Counted from the first letter of the stretch, positions 4,697-12,802 are shown. The stretch is DNA of 13,145 nucleotides from Ruminococcaceae bacterium UBA5579 (GCA_002425305.1 DILZ01000141.1:228-13372), one strand, 5' to 3'. Program-made: numbers and translations. Notes: a model not told the origin generated them from the sequence alone.

Positions 4697-7600
4697 TTAT
4701 TGCTTTTTGTTCTGCGCTGCGATCACTTGTTCGAAATCCGCGCCGGGCATTGGCTTGTAGTAGAAAAAGCCCTGTATCATATCACAGCCAAGATCCTTCA
4801 AAAAGTCCACCTGTCCTTGAGTTTCGACGCCCTCTGATACCGTTTCGAGATTGAGGCTCTTCGCAAGCGAAACCACGGAGGTAATGACCTTCTTGTTCTT
4901 GTCGGTGAGATCGTTGCGCAGGAAGAACCCGCCGTCGATCTTCAGCGTGTCGAACGGCAGCATAGTGATAAGGTTGAGTGAACTGTAACCCGAACCGAAG
5001 TCGTCGATCGAAATACGGTAATTGCGCTCCTTGAACCACTCGGCAATTTCGACCAGCTTGTTAAGATTTTCCGTAAGGAGACTTTCGGTGATCTCAAGCT
5101 CTATATACTCGTGAGGAACTCCTATGCCGTCCACCAGGGCGTTAAACTTTTCACAGAATTTTTCGTCCGTAAGATGACGTCGCGATACGTTCATTGATAT
5201 CAGCGGAACTTCAATGCCCTTGCGCAGCCATTTTGCTATATCGGCAACGGCGTGGCGGTATATCGAAAAATCCATTTCCGTGATAAAGCCGTTTTCCTCG
5301 AAGATAGGCACAAACTTGCCCGGGGATATTATCTCGCCGTTTGGCCGTATCCAGCGCACAAGAGCCTCAGCCCCGACAACCTTGCCGGTTTCAATGTTCA
5401 CCTTTGCCTGATAGAAAACACGGAATTCGTCGTTTTTCAGTGCGTCTATCATATTCTCCTCGATATATCGGCGCTCTTTAATGCTTTCCCGCATAACTCC
5501 GTCATAGAACGCCAGCATATTTCCGGTGTAATGAGGCATATCGTATACGGTTTTCTGCGCGGTTATCGCACGGTCAACGGCGCCCATAACGCTGATGTGC
5601 TCGTCGCTCAGGTCACACGCGCCCATCAGCAGAACGATGTGCGTTTGGAACTTTTCGTAGACCTGATTTTGTATGCTGTTCATCAAGCGGTTCATTCTGC
5701 CCTCAAAGGCGCTGCGGCTTTCGCATTTCAGAAGCGCCACGAACCTCGCGTTATCCGAACGGCACAGAAGCTCCTCGTCGCCTATGCACTTTTGAAGTAT
5801 GTTCGCCAGAGTCACAAGAATAGCATTTCCCGTTTCATAGCCCTTTTCCTCGTTTATCCCCGCAAAGCCGGAGATGTTCATCACCGCCGCGAACAATCCG
5901 CTGTCGCTGTCTTGCGAGGTTGTCAGGCGAAGTGCCTCCGCCGCGAACACGTTAAATGTCATAAGCCCCGTAAGCTGATCCGTCATCTGTATTTTGCCCA
6001 AACATTCGGTGATATCGGTATAGCTGATAACATACCGCTTTTCTCCGTATATGTTCTCGTCAACGGAGGCGGAAATATCCAGCCATCTGCTTTCTTTTTC
6101 ATTATAATACGCAGTCGCGGCGAACATCGTGCCCTGGCTGTCCAGCTGAAGCGCGGGGCAGTTGTCGCACGGCTTATCCCGTCCGTACAGCTTTTTATAG
6201 CATAACTCGCCCTTATGCAGATCGTAATGCTCGGCAGCGTTGTCGCCCACGTCGTCTATGATGAACTCCCCGGGGATTATAGAAAAGCCCTCCATACGGT
6301 GATCGCTTATTGCGGCGGTGCGCAGACGTCTGCGGATCTGCTCGTTTATGCGCTCTTTATATACGCCCGACATATTGGACAGCGCGTTTTCGAGGATATT
6401 TATCATATGAATATTCTGTTCGCTCAGCTCGAACCGACTGTCGAACACTACGGCGAACATTTCCGTTATCCTATCGTTAAAGCGTATCGCGCGGCACTCC
6501 GCACAGACTGCGCCGTTTGTAAGACGCAGTCCTTTATTATGCTCGTTGTTGCTATGTACTCGTATGGAGTTTTGCTTGCCGAATGCTGCCGCAAGCCCCT
6601 CCTCGGAGCAGCTGATCTCAAGTCCGGGCGTATCGTCGCCGATCTGTCCGCGTGAATCGTATATGATCGAACGGGTAAAGCACTCGTTTTCCTTATAGAA
6701 TATGATTATGCTTGCGGCACCCAGGCACTGTCCGGCTGTCTTGAATGCTTCCTTTATCAAAGCGACCCGTTCCTTCGGGCTGCAAAACGCTCTTATGATA
6801 AGATTGTACAGCTTTGCGGCGCCTCTTGAAATGCTCATTACGTCCATATCGGTGTTGACGTCTGCGGTGCTGTCGTAAAAAACATTCGACATAGCGAGCG
6901 AATAGTGCATATAGCACGATCCGCCGCTTTTCTCCGCCTCGGCGAGCGCCGCTGCGGCTTCTTCGTAAATGCTTTCAATTTTTCTTCCCGATCTGATTAT
7001 CGAAATGCCGACGCTTGCCGTTATGGGTTCGCCGTCATAGATATAATCGCGGATCGTGCTTACAATGCGCCTTGCGGTATCGTCAAGCGCACTTGTCCCG
7101 GTAAACTCGATATACAGCAAAAACTCGCCGTCACGCAAGCGTGTTATCAAAGTTTCGCGTTCGGAACCGCATAACTTTGTCAGTATCTCCGCGACAGTCT
7201 TTTGGACATAATCGCCGTATTCAGTTCCCTGCTGCGACACGATGTCATGAAAACGGTCTATTCTCACACACATAAACGCCGCGCTGTTATAGCGGTTCTT
7301 TCCGCTGCGCTTTTCGTCAACAAGGTCGTGAAACAGATCGGGCGAATAGGTGTCGGTCAGCTTATCCCTTCTTATATCAGCAGCGCTGCCGATACTCTTT
7401 TCGCGAGTAATGTCCAATGTGCGTCCGATGACCTTTACGGGGTTCCCGTTATCATCGAAAACAGTCTTGCCCTCAAACCGTATCCACACCATCTTGCCGT
7501 TATCATTGATAACGCGTATCTCGCAATTCGTTTCCTTTACTCCGGCGTGCATATCATCACAGAAATGCCCGAACGCGGGCAGATCGTCCGTTTTTACTGT

Positions 7601-7837
7601 TCCTCGGCTTACTATTGCGTCGTGGAAATGAACTATAGGCGCAAGACTGTCCCCGTATATCCCGGCAAGCTTTTTGCGGGGATATAAGGTGTCGGAGGCT
7701 ATATCATACTCCCATAGACCGAAGACCGTATATTCCGTAGATATGGCTGTTTTAATCTCTTCAGCCTTCAATGCGGCGGACAGCCTTTTTATTTCCTGTC
7801 GGGTCCGCTCCAATTCTTCGATCAAATTCTCGCTCAT
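4697..7837 (-). CDS. PAS/GGDEF/GAF/PAS/GGDEF/EAL signalling protein, predicted c-di-GMP phosphodiesterase
   Basis: 1046 residues from the ATG at 7837, no membrane segments. Order: short coiled coil (1-30), PAS (about 35-147), degenerate GGDEF (about 158-312, RLRDGEF at 233-239 instead of GGDEF), GAF-like region (about 340-490), second PAS with C546 and a C557-x2-C560 pair (KPCDNCP), a second degenerate GGDEF (about 617-780, SDNARF at 694-699), and a C-terminal EAL domain (about 791-1040). EAL active-site residues look intact: E824 in AEALVRW, N883 in MNVS, E915 in ELEITES, D945/D946 in DDFGSGYSSL, K966, E1002 in EGVET and Q1022. The protein should hydrolyse c-di-GMP to pGpG, with the inactive GGDEF domains as regulatory GTP or dimer modules. 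Start choice: GGGTGAT complements the 16S tail just before 7837; upstream ATGs (7855, 7867) and a TTG (7888) lack good sites. Confidence 0.9.
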   Translation of the reverse strand: MSENLIEELERTRQEIKRLSAALKAEEIKTAISTEYTVFGLWEYDIASDTLYPRKKLAGIYGDSLAPIVHFHDAIVSRGTVKTDDLPAFGHFCDDMHAGVKETNCEIRVINDNGKMVWIRFEGKTVFDDNGNPVKVIGRTLDITREKSIGSAADIRRDKLTDTYSPDLFHDLVDEKRSGKNRYNSAAFMCVRIDRFHDIVSQQGTEYGDYVQKTVAEILTKLCGSERETLITRLRDGEFLLYIEFTGTSALDDTARRIVSTIRDYIYDGEPITASVGISIIRSGRKIESIYEEAAAALAEAEKSGGSCYMHYSLAMSNVFYDSTADVNTDMDVMSISRGAAKLYNLIIRAFCSPKERVALIKEAFKTAGQCLGAASIIIFYKENECFTRSIIYDSRGQIGDDTPGLEISCSEEGLAAAFGKQNSIRVHSNNEHNKGLRLTNGAVCAECRAIRFNDRITEMFAVVFDSRFELSEQNIHMINILENALSNMSGVYKERINEQIRRRLRTAAISDHRMEGFSIIPGEFIIDDVGDNAAEHYDLHKGELCYKKLYGRDKPCDNCPALQLDSQGTMFAATAYYNEKESRWLDISASVDENIYGEKRYVISYTDITECLGKIQMTDQLTGLMTFNVFAAEALRLTTSQDSDSGLFAAVMNISGFAGINEEKGYETGNAILVTLANILQKCIGDEELLCRSDNARFVALLKCESRSAFEGRMNRLMNSIQNQVYEKFQTHIVLLMGACDLSDEHISVMGAVDRAITAQKTVYDMPHYTGNMLAFYDGVMRESIKERRYIEENMIDALKNDEFRVFYQAKVNIETGKVVGAEALVRWIRPNGEIISPGKFVPIFEENGFITEMDFSIYRHAVADIAKWLRKGIEVPLISMNVSRRHLTDEKFCEKFNALVDGIGVPHEYIELEITESLLTENLNKLVEIAEWFKERNYRISIDDFGSGYSSLNLITMLPFDTLKIDGGFFLRNDLTDKNKKVITSVVSLAKSLNLETVSEGVETQGQVDFLKDLGCDMIQGFFYYKPMPGADFEQVIAAQNKKQ

Positions 7838-7964
7838 ATCATCACCCTGTTTCATAAAGTGTTTCATTGATTTCTCGCAATATTTCAAAAATCGTCAGCC
7901 GGCGCGCTGATAATTCAAATGCCGGCAGTTAATTCCAACAAAACTTATACTATAAACCATTTTC

Positions 7965-7993
7965 ATTATAACATCTTCTCGTTATTTTTTCAA
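7965..7993 (-). promoter_or_regulatory. Sigma-A promoter of the EAL-LRR-LRR operon
   Basis: On the minus strand, TTGAAA (7993-7988) and TATAAT (7970-7965) lie 17 bp apart. Transcription would start near 7958, giving a leader of about 120 nt that contains two GCCGGC words (7898-7903 and 7921-7926) able to form a weak 6-bp stem. Confidence 0.65.
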
Positions 7994-8080
7994 TATAATT
8001 AGTGCAAAGTTTTTATTTTTTGGTAAAAACATTTAAATGTTTTGTGCAAAATTGCTAACAACAAATCGTGTAAACCTTGT

Positions 8081-8107
8081 CTCCGTTTCAGCTCGGACGA
8101 AACGGAG
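8081..8107. repeat. 9-bp inverted repeat upstream of the secA promoter
   Basis: CTCCGTTTC (8081-8089) and GAAACGGAG (8099-8107) are perfect complements around a 9-nt centre, 21 bp upstream of the secA -35 box. No T-run follows in either direction, so it is probably not a terminator. It may be a regulator binding site. The remaining sequence between the divergent EAL and secA genes (7838-8198) holds the two promoters and no gene. Confidence 0.5.
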
Positions 8108-8128
8108 GGAATTTCTGCGCTATATGTG

Positions 8129-8157
8129 TTGACAAACAGACGAATAAGTTGTATAAT
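8129..8157 (+). promoter_or_regulatory. Consensus sigma-A promoter of secA
   Basis: TTGACA (8129-8134) and TATAAT (8152-8157) with exactly 17 bp between them. The expected start near 8164 gives a leader of about 35 nt. AGAAAGG (8184-8190) is the ribosome binding site, 8 bases before the ATG at 8199. Confidence 0.87.
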
Positions 8158-8198
8158 GTATATGTATATTTGTAATTTGCAAAAGAAAGGTTTACACT

Positions 8199-10880
8199 AT
8201 GGGACTTATAAAATCCATTTTCGGAACATATTCATCACGAGAGCTGAAGCGAATAGAGCCGATAAAGCAGGCTGTGCTTGACCTTGAACCCAAATATCGG
8301 GAGATGAGCGATAAGGAGCTGAAAAATCAGACGCAGGTGCTGAAAAGCCGTCTGGCGGGCGGCGAAACGCTTGATGATATTCTGCCGGACGCGTTTGCAG
8401 TGTGCCGCGAGGCAAGCTCGCGCGTTATCGGGATAAAGCACTATCCCGTTCAGATAATCGGCGGCATAGTGCTGCACCAGGGACGTATCGCCGAGATGAA
8501 AACGGGCGAGGGCAAGACGTTCGTGGCGACGCTGCCGGCGTATCTTAACGCGCTTACGGGCAAGGGCGTTCATATCGTAACGTGCAACGACTACCTCGCA
8601 AAGCGCGACAGCGAGTGGATGAGCAAGGTCCACCGCTTTTTGGGGCTTACTGTCGGGCTTATTTCCCACGATCTTGACAACGACCAGCGCCGCGCCGCTT
8701 ACGCGTGTGACATCACCTACGCTACCAACAACGAGCTGGGCTTCGACTATCTGCGCGACAATATGTGCATCTACAAGAAGGATCTCGTTCAACGCGAGCC
8801 GAACTTTGCCGTTGTCGACGAGGTGGACTCGATACTCATAGACGAGGCGAGAACGCCGCTTATCATTTCGGGGCAGGGCGACAAGTCCACCGACCTGTAC
8901 GAACGCGCAGACAGGTTCGCGAAAACGCTCAAAATGGATAAGATCGTTGAGATAGACACAAAGGAAGAGTACGACAACAATTTCACGGGCGACTATCTTG
9001 TTGACGAAAAGGAAAAGACCTGCAACCTGCTGCCGGCAGGCGTTGAGAAGGCGGAGAAGTATTTCCACGTCGAAAACCTTATGGACCCCGAAAATATGAC
9101 GCTGCTGCACCATATTAATCAAGCCATCCGCGCGAACGGCGTTATGAAGCGCGACGTTGATTACGTTATCAAGGACAGCGAAATAGTCATAGTCGATGAG
9201 TTTACGGGTCGACTGATGTTCGGACGGCGATACAATCAGGGACTTCACCAGGCGATTGAGGCGAAAGAGGGCGTTAAGGTAAACCGCGAGAGCAAAACGC
9301 TCGCGACCATCACGTTCCAGAACTTCTTCCGTCTTTACAAGAAGCTTTCGGGAATGACCGGTACGGCGATGACCGAGGAGGACGAGTTCCGCCAGATATA
9401 CTCGCTTGATGTTATCGAGATACCCACAAACAAGCCCGTTATCAGAAAAGACAATCACGATAAGATATACAAGAACGTCCGGGGAAAGCTGCGCGCGGTG
9501 TGCGACCAGGTCGAGGAATGTCACAAAAACGGACAGCCCGTGCTTGTCGGCACGGTAACGATCGAGAAGTCCGAGCAGCTTTCAAAGCTGCTGAAGGCGC
9601 GCGGCATAAAGCACGAGGTCTTGAACGCGAAAAACCACGAGCGCGAAGCGGAGATAGTGGCTCAGGCGGGCAAGAAGGGCGCGGTCACCATCGCCACGAA
9701 TATGGCGGGACGCGGCACGGATATCAAGCTGGGCGGTAACTCCGAGTTCCTCGCGATAGCGGAGATGAAAAAGCTCGAGTATTCCGAGGAGCTTATCGAA
9801 AACGCGAGAAGCTTTGCGGAAACCGACGACGAGGAAATAATCGCGGCGCGCGAGAAATATCAGTCGCTTATAAAGAAGTATGACGAGCAGATCGCTCCCG
9901 AAGCGGCGGCGGTCCGCGCGGTTGGCGGACTGTTCATAATCGGCACGGAGCGCCACGAATCACGCCGTATCGACAACCAGCTCCGCGGACGCGCGGGACG
10001 TCAGGGCGACCCCGGCGAGAGCTGCTTCTACATCTCGCTTGAGGACGATCTTATGAGATTGTTCGGCGGCGACAGAGTGCGCCTTATTATGGAGCGTATG
10101 AACTTCGAGGAGGATATCCCGCTTGAAGTCGGCTTCCTCTCAAAGGCGATAGAGAGCGCTCAGCGGAAGATAGAGGGCAACAACTTCGCTATCAGAAAGC
10201 ACGTCCTGGATTTCGACGACGTTATGTCGCAGATGCGTGAAACGATCTACACGCAAAGAAGAAAGGTGCTGGACGGCGAGGACATTCACGACAATATTAT
10301 TCAAATGATGAAACAGGATATCGACGCGAATGTCAAGACCTACTGCTCGGATTCCGTTGCGGAAAACTGGAATTTGGACGGTCTGCGCTCGCAGTATATG
10401 AATGTTTATCTTATGGACACCGATCTGAGGTACACGATCGAAGATCTCAACGAAATCGAACAAAAGGACATTATCGAATTTGTTCAGCGGCGCGGCGAGC
10501 TTATCTACAAGCTGCGCGAGGAAGAATTTGGAGAAGAGAATATGCGCGAGTTGGAGCGCGTCTGCCTGCTGAAAACCGTAGACCGCTATTGGATGGATCA
10601 TATCGACGCTATGGACGAGTTGAAAAACGGTATGGGTCTGCGCAGCTACGCACAGAGAAACCCGGTTGAGGAATACCGCTTTGAGGGTTTTAATATGTTT
10701 GACGAGATGATAGCCGCTATCCGCGAGGATACCGTAAAGCTCGTGCTTACGATGCCCGTGCGCGTGCAGACTCCTCAGCGCGAGCAGGTTATGAACCCCG
10801 ACGCTCCGAACGCGGGCGCAAAGGGTACGCCGTACAGAAGTCAAAGACGCGCCGAGAAGAAGAAAAGGGCTAAGCGATAA
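8199..10880 (+). CDS. secA: Preprotein translocase ATPase SecA
   Basis: The ATP-driven motor that pushes unfolded preproteins through the SecYEG channel; it acts at the inner face of the membrane. 893 residues. The N-terminus is typical (residues 1-30). Walker A is MKTGEGKT (100-107), the DEAD-type Walker B is DEVDSILIDEARTP (207-220), the preprotein cross-linking domain follows, then VDEFTGRLMFGRRYNQGLHQ (332-351). Motor domain 2 carries TNMAGRGTDIKLGG (500-513) and QLRGRAGRQGDPGE (594-607); the helical scaffold/wing region ends with DRYWMDHIDAMDELKNGMGL (795-814). The C-terminus is a short linker with a basic tail (RRAEKKKRAKR) and lacks the CxCxSGxxxxxCC/CH zinc motif found in many SecA proteins. 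It is monocistronic, with its own promoter and terminator. It would also export the two signal-peptide proteins encoded in this window. Confidence 0.98.
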   Translation: MGLIKSIFGTYSSRELKRIEPIKQAVLDLEPKYREMSDKELKNQTQVLKSRLAGGETLDDILPDAFAVCREASSRVIGIKHYPVQIIGGIVLHQGRIAEMKTGEGKTFVATLPAYLNALTGKGVHIVTCNDYLAKRDSEWMSKVHRFLGLTVGLISHDLDNDQRRAAYACDITYATNNELGFDYLRDNMCIYKKDLVQREPNFAVVDEVDSILIDEARTPLIISGQGDKSTDLYERADRFAKTLKMDKIVEIDTKEEYDNNFTGDYLVDEKEKTCNLLPAGVEKAEKYFHVENLMDPENMTLLHHINQAIRANGVMKRDVDYVIKDSEIVIVDEFTGRLMFGRRYNQGLHQAIEAKEGVKVNRESKTLATITFQNFFRLYKKLSGMTGTAMTEEDEFRQIYSLDVIEIPTNKPVIRKDNHDKIYKNVRGKLRAVCDQVEECHKNGQPVLVGTVTIEKSEQLSKLLKARGIKHEVLNAKNHEREAEIVAQAGKKGAVTIATNMAGRGTDIKLGGNSEFLAIAEMKKLEYSEELIENARSFAETDDEEIIAAREKYQSLIKKYDEQIAPEAAAVRAVGGLFIIGTERHESRRIDNQLRGRAGRQGDPGESCFYISLEDDLMRLFGGDRVRLIMERMNFEEDIPLEVGFLSKAIESAQRKIEGNNFAIRKHVLDFDDVMSQMRETIYTQRRKVLDGEDIHDNIIQMMKQDIDANVKTYCSDSVAENWNLDGLRSQYMNVYLMDTDLRYTIEDLNEIEQKDIIEFVQRRGELIYKLREEEFGEENMRELERVCLLKTVDRYWMDHIDAMDELKNGMGLRSYAQRNPVEEYRFEGFNMFDEMIAAIREDTVKLVLTMPVRVQTPQREQVMNPDAPNAGAKGTPYRSQRRAEKKKRAKR

Positions 10881-10899
10881 TTGTAATTTGCATTAAATA

Positions 10900-10931
10900 A
10901 CAAATCCCCCGAGGTGCCTCGGGGGATTTGT
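10900..10931. terminator. Bidirectional rho-independent terminator between secA and the convergent surface-protein gene
   Basis: A near-perfect 15-bp stem, ACAAATCCCCCGAGG (10900-10914) with CCTCGGGGGATTTGT (10917-10931), flanked by T-rich or A-rich tails on both sides. It lies 20 bp after the secA stop and 12 bp from the stop of the convergent gene, so it can serve both. Its core is shared with the terminator at 12802-12826. Confidence 0.88.
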
Positions 10932-10943
10932 CTTATGTAATAA

Positions 10944-12326
10944 TCACTTTTTCTTCTTGGAAGCCACGATAACAACGCTTGCCGCCAAAGCGATCGGCGC
11001 TATCGCGAGGGCGATACCGGTGTTTGCCTGGTCGCCGTCCGTTGAGGGCTTCGCCGCGTCCTTTTTGATGTATATCGTCGCCTTGATGTCGGCAGTGCCG
11101 TCCTTGGCGATGAGCTTCACGAAGCTCTTGTTCTTTGACATCAGCGAGGTGTCGAGCGTCCATTCGGTGTTCCAGATACCGCCTGCCGCAGTTCTTGCGG
11201 CTTCCTCCTCGCCGAGAGTTTTAGTGCTGCCGTCAACGGCGGTGTATTGAACGGAGAACAGCTTATCCGAGGTGAACACTATTTTCTCGACCTGATCCCA
11301 AGTCCAACCGCTTTCGCCGAACAGCAGCTCATCAAGCTTTGTGCCCTCAATTCCGTTTTCGCTGTCTACGTTTTTGAGAGTTACTTCAAGTACGGTCTGC
11401 TCGTTGGTGCTGCTGTCGGGTTCGGAAACAGGGTCGGTGCCGCCGGGGGTGACGGTGCTTTCGGTGGGTTTGCTTGTATCGCTTGATGTAGGCTCGCTCG
11501 TGTTACTTGTTTCGTCAGCGGTGTTGAGATTGTTAGTTACCTTTACATTCTCTTTACAAGGCTCTGCTCTGTCAAAAGGATCAACAACGATAGTTCCATC
11601 GGAATAAATATAGTTTAATATGCCATATGTACCAGGCGCATTGTTATCTGAATAAGACGCGTATGTACCATTAATGTCTGCACCGACAAATACGGTGACT
11701 TGATTTTTTAAGGTCAAGGCTTCGACCAATTCGTCATCATCTACATATGCAACAAGAGAGAGCGCATCTCCTCCCTCAATTATCTGCGCATCAGCAGTTG
11801 GAAATTGATCATTATAATCCAAATAAAAATCGTCAAGAATTATAAGATAATTGTGTGTATAATCAATAATATCATAATTTGCCGGATTATATGCCCACAC
11901 TTTAACGATGTTACACGTTATTGCGCCTGTAATATCTTGATTGTAACGAAAACAAAGAAATTTATTGTCAATATCTATTGTTGTATAGAACCCCTTTAAT
12001 TTTTGATAATAGTATCTGTTGCTGTTATTAGGGTCGTCCATACGGAAATCAAAATCATAGGTAAACATTTCTTTCGGTAGTCCCGACAGCTTTACGGCAA
12101 CCTTTTCTTTTCCGTCCACGACAGCGTTTTCAAGCGTTATACTGTATTTGCTTTCTTCCTCGCGAATCTCAAACGGGTTTTTCCAAGTAATGCCGTCCTC
12201 GTCCGTCCATGTCTGCTCTGTCGTGCTTTCTTCGGTCGCAGCCGTTTCCGCAAACGAAACCGTCGACACAGAGCCGCACACAAGCATTGCCGCCAAAGCC
12301 GCGCATAATAATTTTCTCTTTCCCAT
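10944..12326 (-). CDS. Secreted, C-terminally anchored surface protein of unknown function
   Basis: 460 residues from ATG 12326 (a GTG three bases upstream is possible; AGGAGG at 12341-12336 suits both). A signal peptide is clear: MGKRKLL, a hydrophobic core, and likely cleavage after SFA (residue 26). Residues of about 40-260 form an aromatic and acidic beta-rich domain (for example RYYYQKLKGFYTTIDIDNKF). A Ser/Thr/Pro/Glu linker follows (about 270-310), then a second domain (about 311-422) with WTWDQVEKIVFTSDKLFSV and GGIWNTEWTLD. The C-terminus has ANTG (434-437), a hydrophobic segment (438-456) and KKKK, which looks like a non-canonical sortase-type sorting signal or simple membrane anchor. 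I do not recognise the family. The DNA for about residues 80-265 is much more AT-rich than the rest. The promoter is at 12385-12413 and the terminator is shared with secA. Confidence 0.82.
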   Translation of the reverse strand: MGKRKLLCAALAAMLVCGSVSTVSFAETAATEESTTEQTWTDEDGITWKNPFEIREEESKYSITLENAVVDGKEKVAVKLSGLPKEMFTYDFDFRMDDPNNSNRYYYQKLKGFYTTIDIDNKFLCFRYNQDITGAITCNIVKVWAYNPANYDIIDYTHNYLIILDDFYLDYNDQFPTADAQIIEGGDALSLVAYVDDDELVEALTLKNQVTVFVGADINGTYASYSDNNAPGTYGILNYIYSDGTIVVDPFDRAEPCKENVKVTNNLNTADETSNTSEPTSSDTSKPTESTVTPGGTDPVSEPDSSTNEQTVLEVTLKNVDSENGIEGTKLDELLFGESGWTWDQVEKIVFTSDKLFSVQYTAVDGSTKTLGEEEAARTAAGGIWNTEWTLDTSLMSKNKSFVKLIAKDGTADIKATIYIKKDAAKPSTDGDQANTGIALAIAPIALAASVVIVASKKKK

Positions 12327-12384
12327 CACATTATTTCCTCCTAAAATATGTTAAAATGTAAAGACTGTAATAAGCCTTAAGCAT

Positions 12385-12413
12385 ATTATATCACAATAGT
12401 TATGGTTTGTCAA
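12385..12413 (-). promoter_or_regulatory. Consensus sigma-A promoter of the anchored surface-protein gene
   Basis: On the minus strand, TTGACA (12413-12408) and TATAAT (12390-12385) are separated by 17 bp, a perfect consensus. Transcription would start near 12378, leaving a leader of about 50 nt. The divergent XRE gene begins 63 bp beyond the -35 box, so its product could act here; no dyad was identified. Confidence 0.82.
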
Positions 12414-12475
12414 TATCTATTGATGATTTTTTATTTCTACCGAATTGGTTATACTATTTCTAAAGGAGGGATTTT

Positions 12476-12802
12476 ATGAACATCGACAACCTTGACGTGG
12501 GAAAAAGAATTGAGGACAAGAGAAAATGCAGGGGATATACAAGGGAAAAGCTCTCGGAGCTTGCGGATATTTCGGTTCAATTTCTGGCGGACATAGAAAG
12601 AGGACGAAAGTCTATGACAGTGGCTACGCTACGCCGAATTGCTGCCGCGCTTGACGTTACCACGGACTATATCGTCAACGGCACAGAGCAGTTCTCCGAA
12701 AACGAACACATCAACACAGTACTCGCCGCCCTTTCGCCCTACCACAAGGAACAGGCAGAAAAACTTGTGGTTTTGTTTGCGGAAACGCTTAAACATAAAT
12801 AA
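12476..12802 (+). CDS. XRE-family helix-turn-helix transcriptional regulator
   Basis: A small DNA-binding protein of 108 residues. The Cro/CI-type helix-turn-helix covers about residues 8-63: VGKRIEDKRKCRGYTREKLSE contains the first helices, ISVQFLADIERGRKS the recognition helix and its turn, and VATLRRIAAALDVTTDYIVNG the closing helices. The tail (about 70-108) is helical, with LSPYHKEQAEKLVVLFAETL, common in chromosomal XRE regulators of Clostridia. AAGGAGGG (12463-12470) is a strong ribosome binding site 5 bases before the ATG. A possible -10 (TATACT, 12450-12455) has no good -35. The gene is divergent from the anchored surface-protein gene and may regulate it or itself; this is inference from position. 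Confidence 0.9.
   Translation: MNIDNLDVGKRIEDKRKCRGYTREKLSELADISVQFLADIERGRKSMTVATLRRIAAALDVTTDYIVNGTEQFSENEHINTVLAALSPYHKEQAEKLVVLFAETLKHK

Noticed and set aside
7838..7888. Earlier starts (TTG 7888, ATG 7867, ATG 7855) for the EAL protein
   Set aside because: They lack Shine-Dalgarno sites, and the PAS domain begins well inside the 7837 start.
7838..7960. Possible c-di-GMP riboswitch in the leader of the EAL gene
   Set aside because: The leader lacks the conserved GEMM core sequences; only a weak 6-bp GCCGGC stem was seen.
8042..8281. Plus-strand open frame overlapping the start of secA
   Set aside because: It crosses the secA promoter and its translation is unrelated to any family.
8235..9524. 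Long antisense open frame of over 400 codons inside secA
   Set aside because: It is a shadow of secA codon usage on the other strand, with no known domain and no ribosome binding site.
12240..12326. Lipoprotein signal for the anchored surface protein (LVCG in the signal peptide)
   Set aside because: The residue before Cys is Val, not Gly, Ala or Ser, and a normal signal peptidase I site (SFA) follows.
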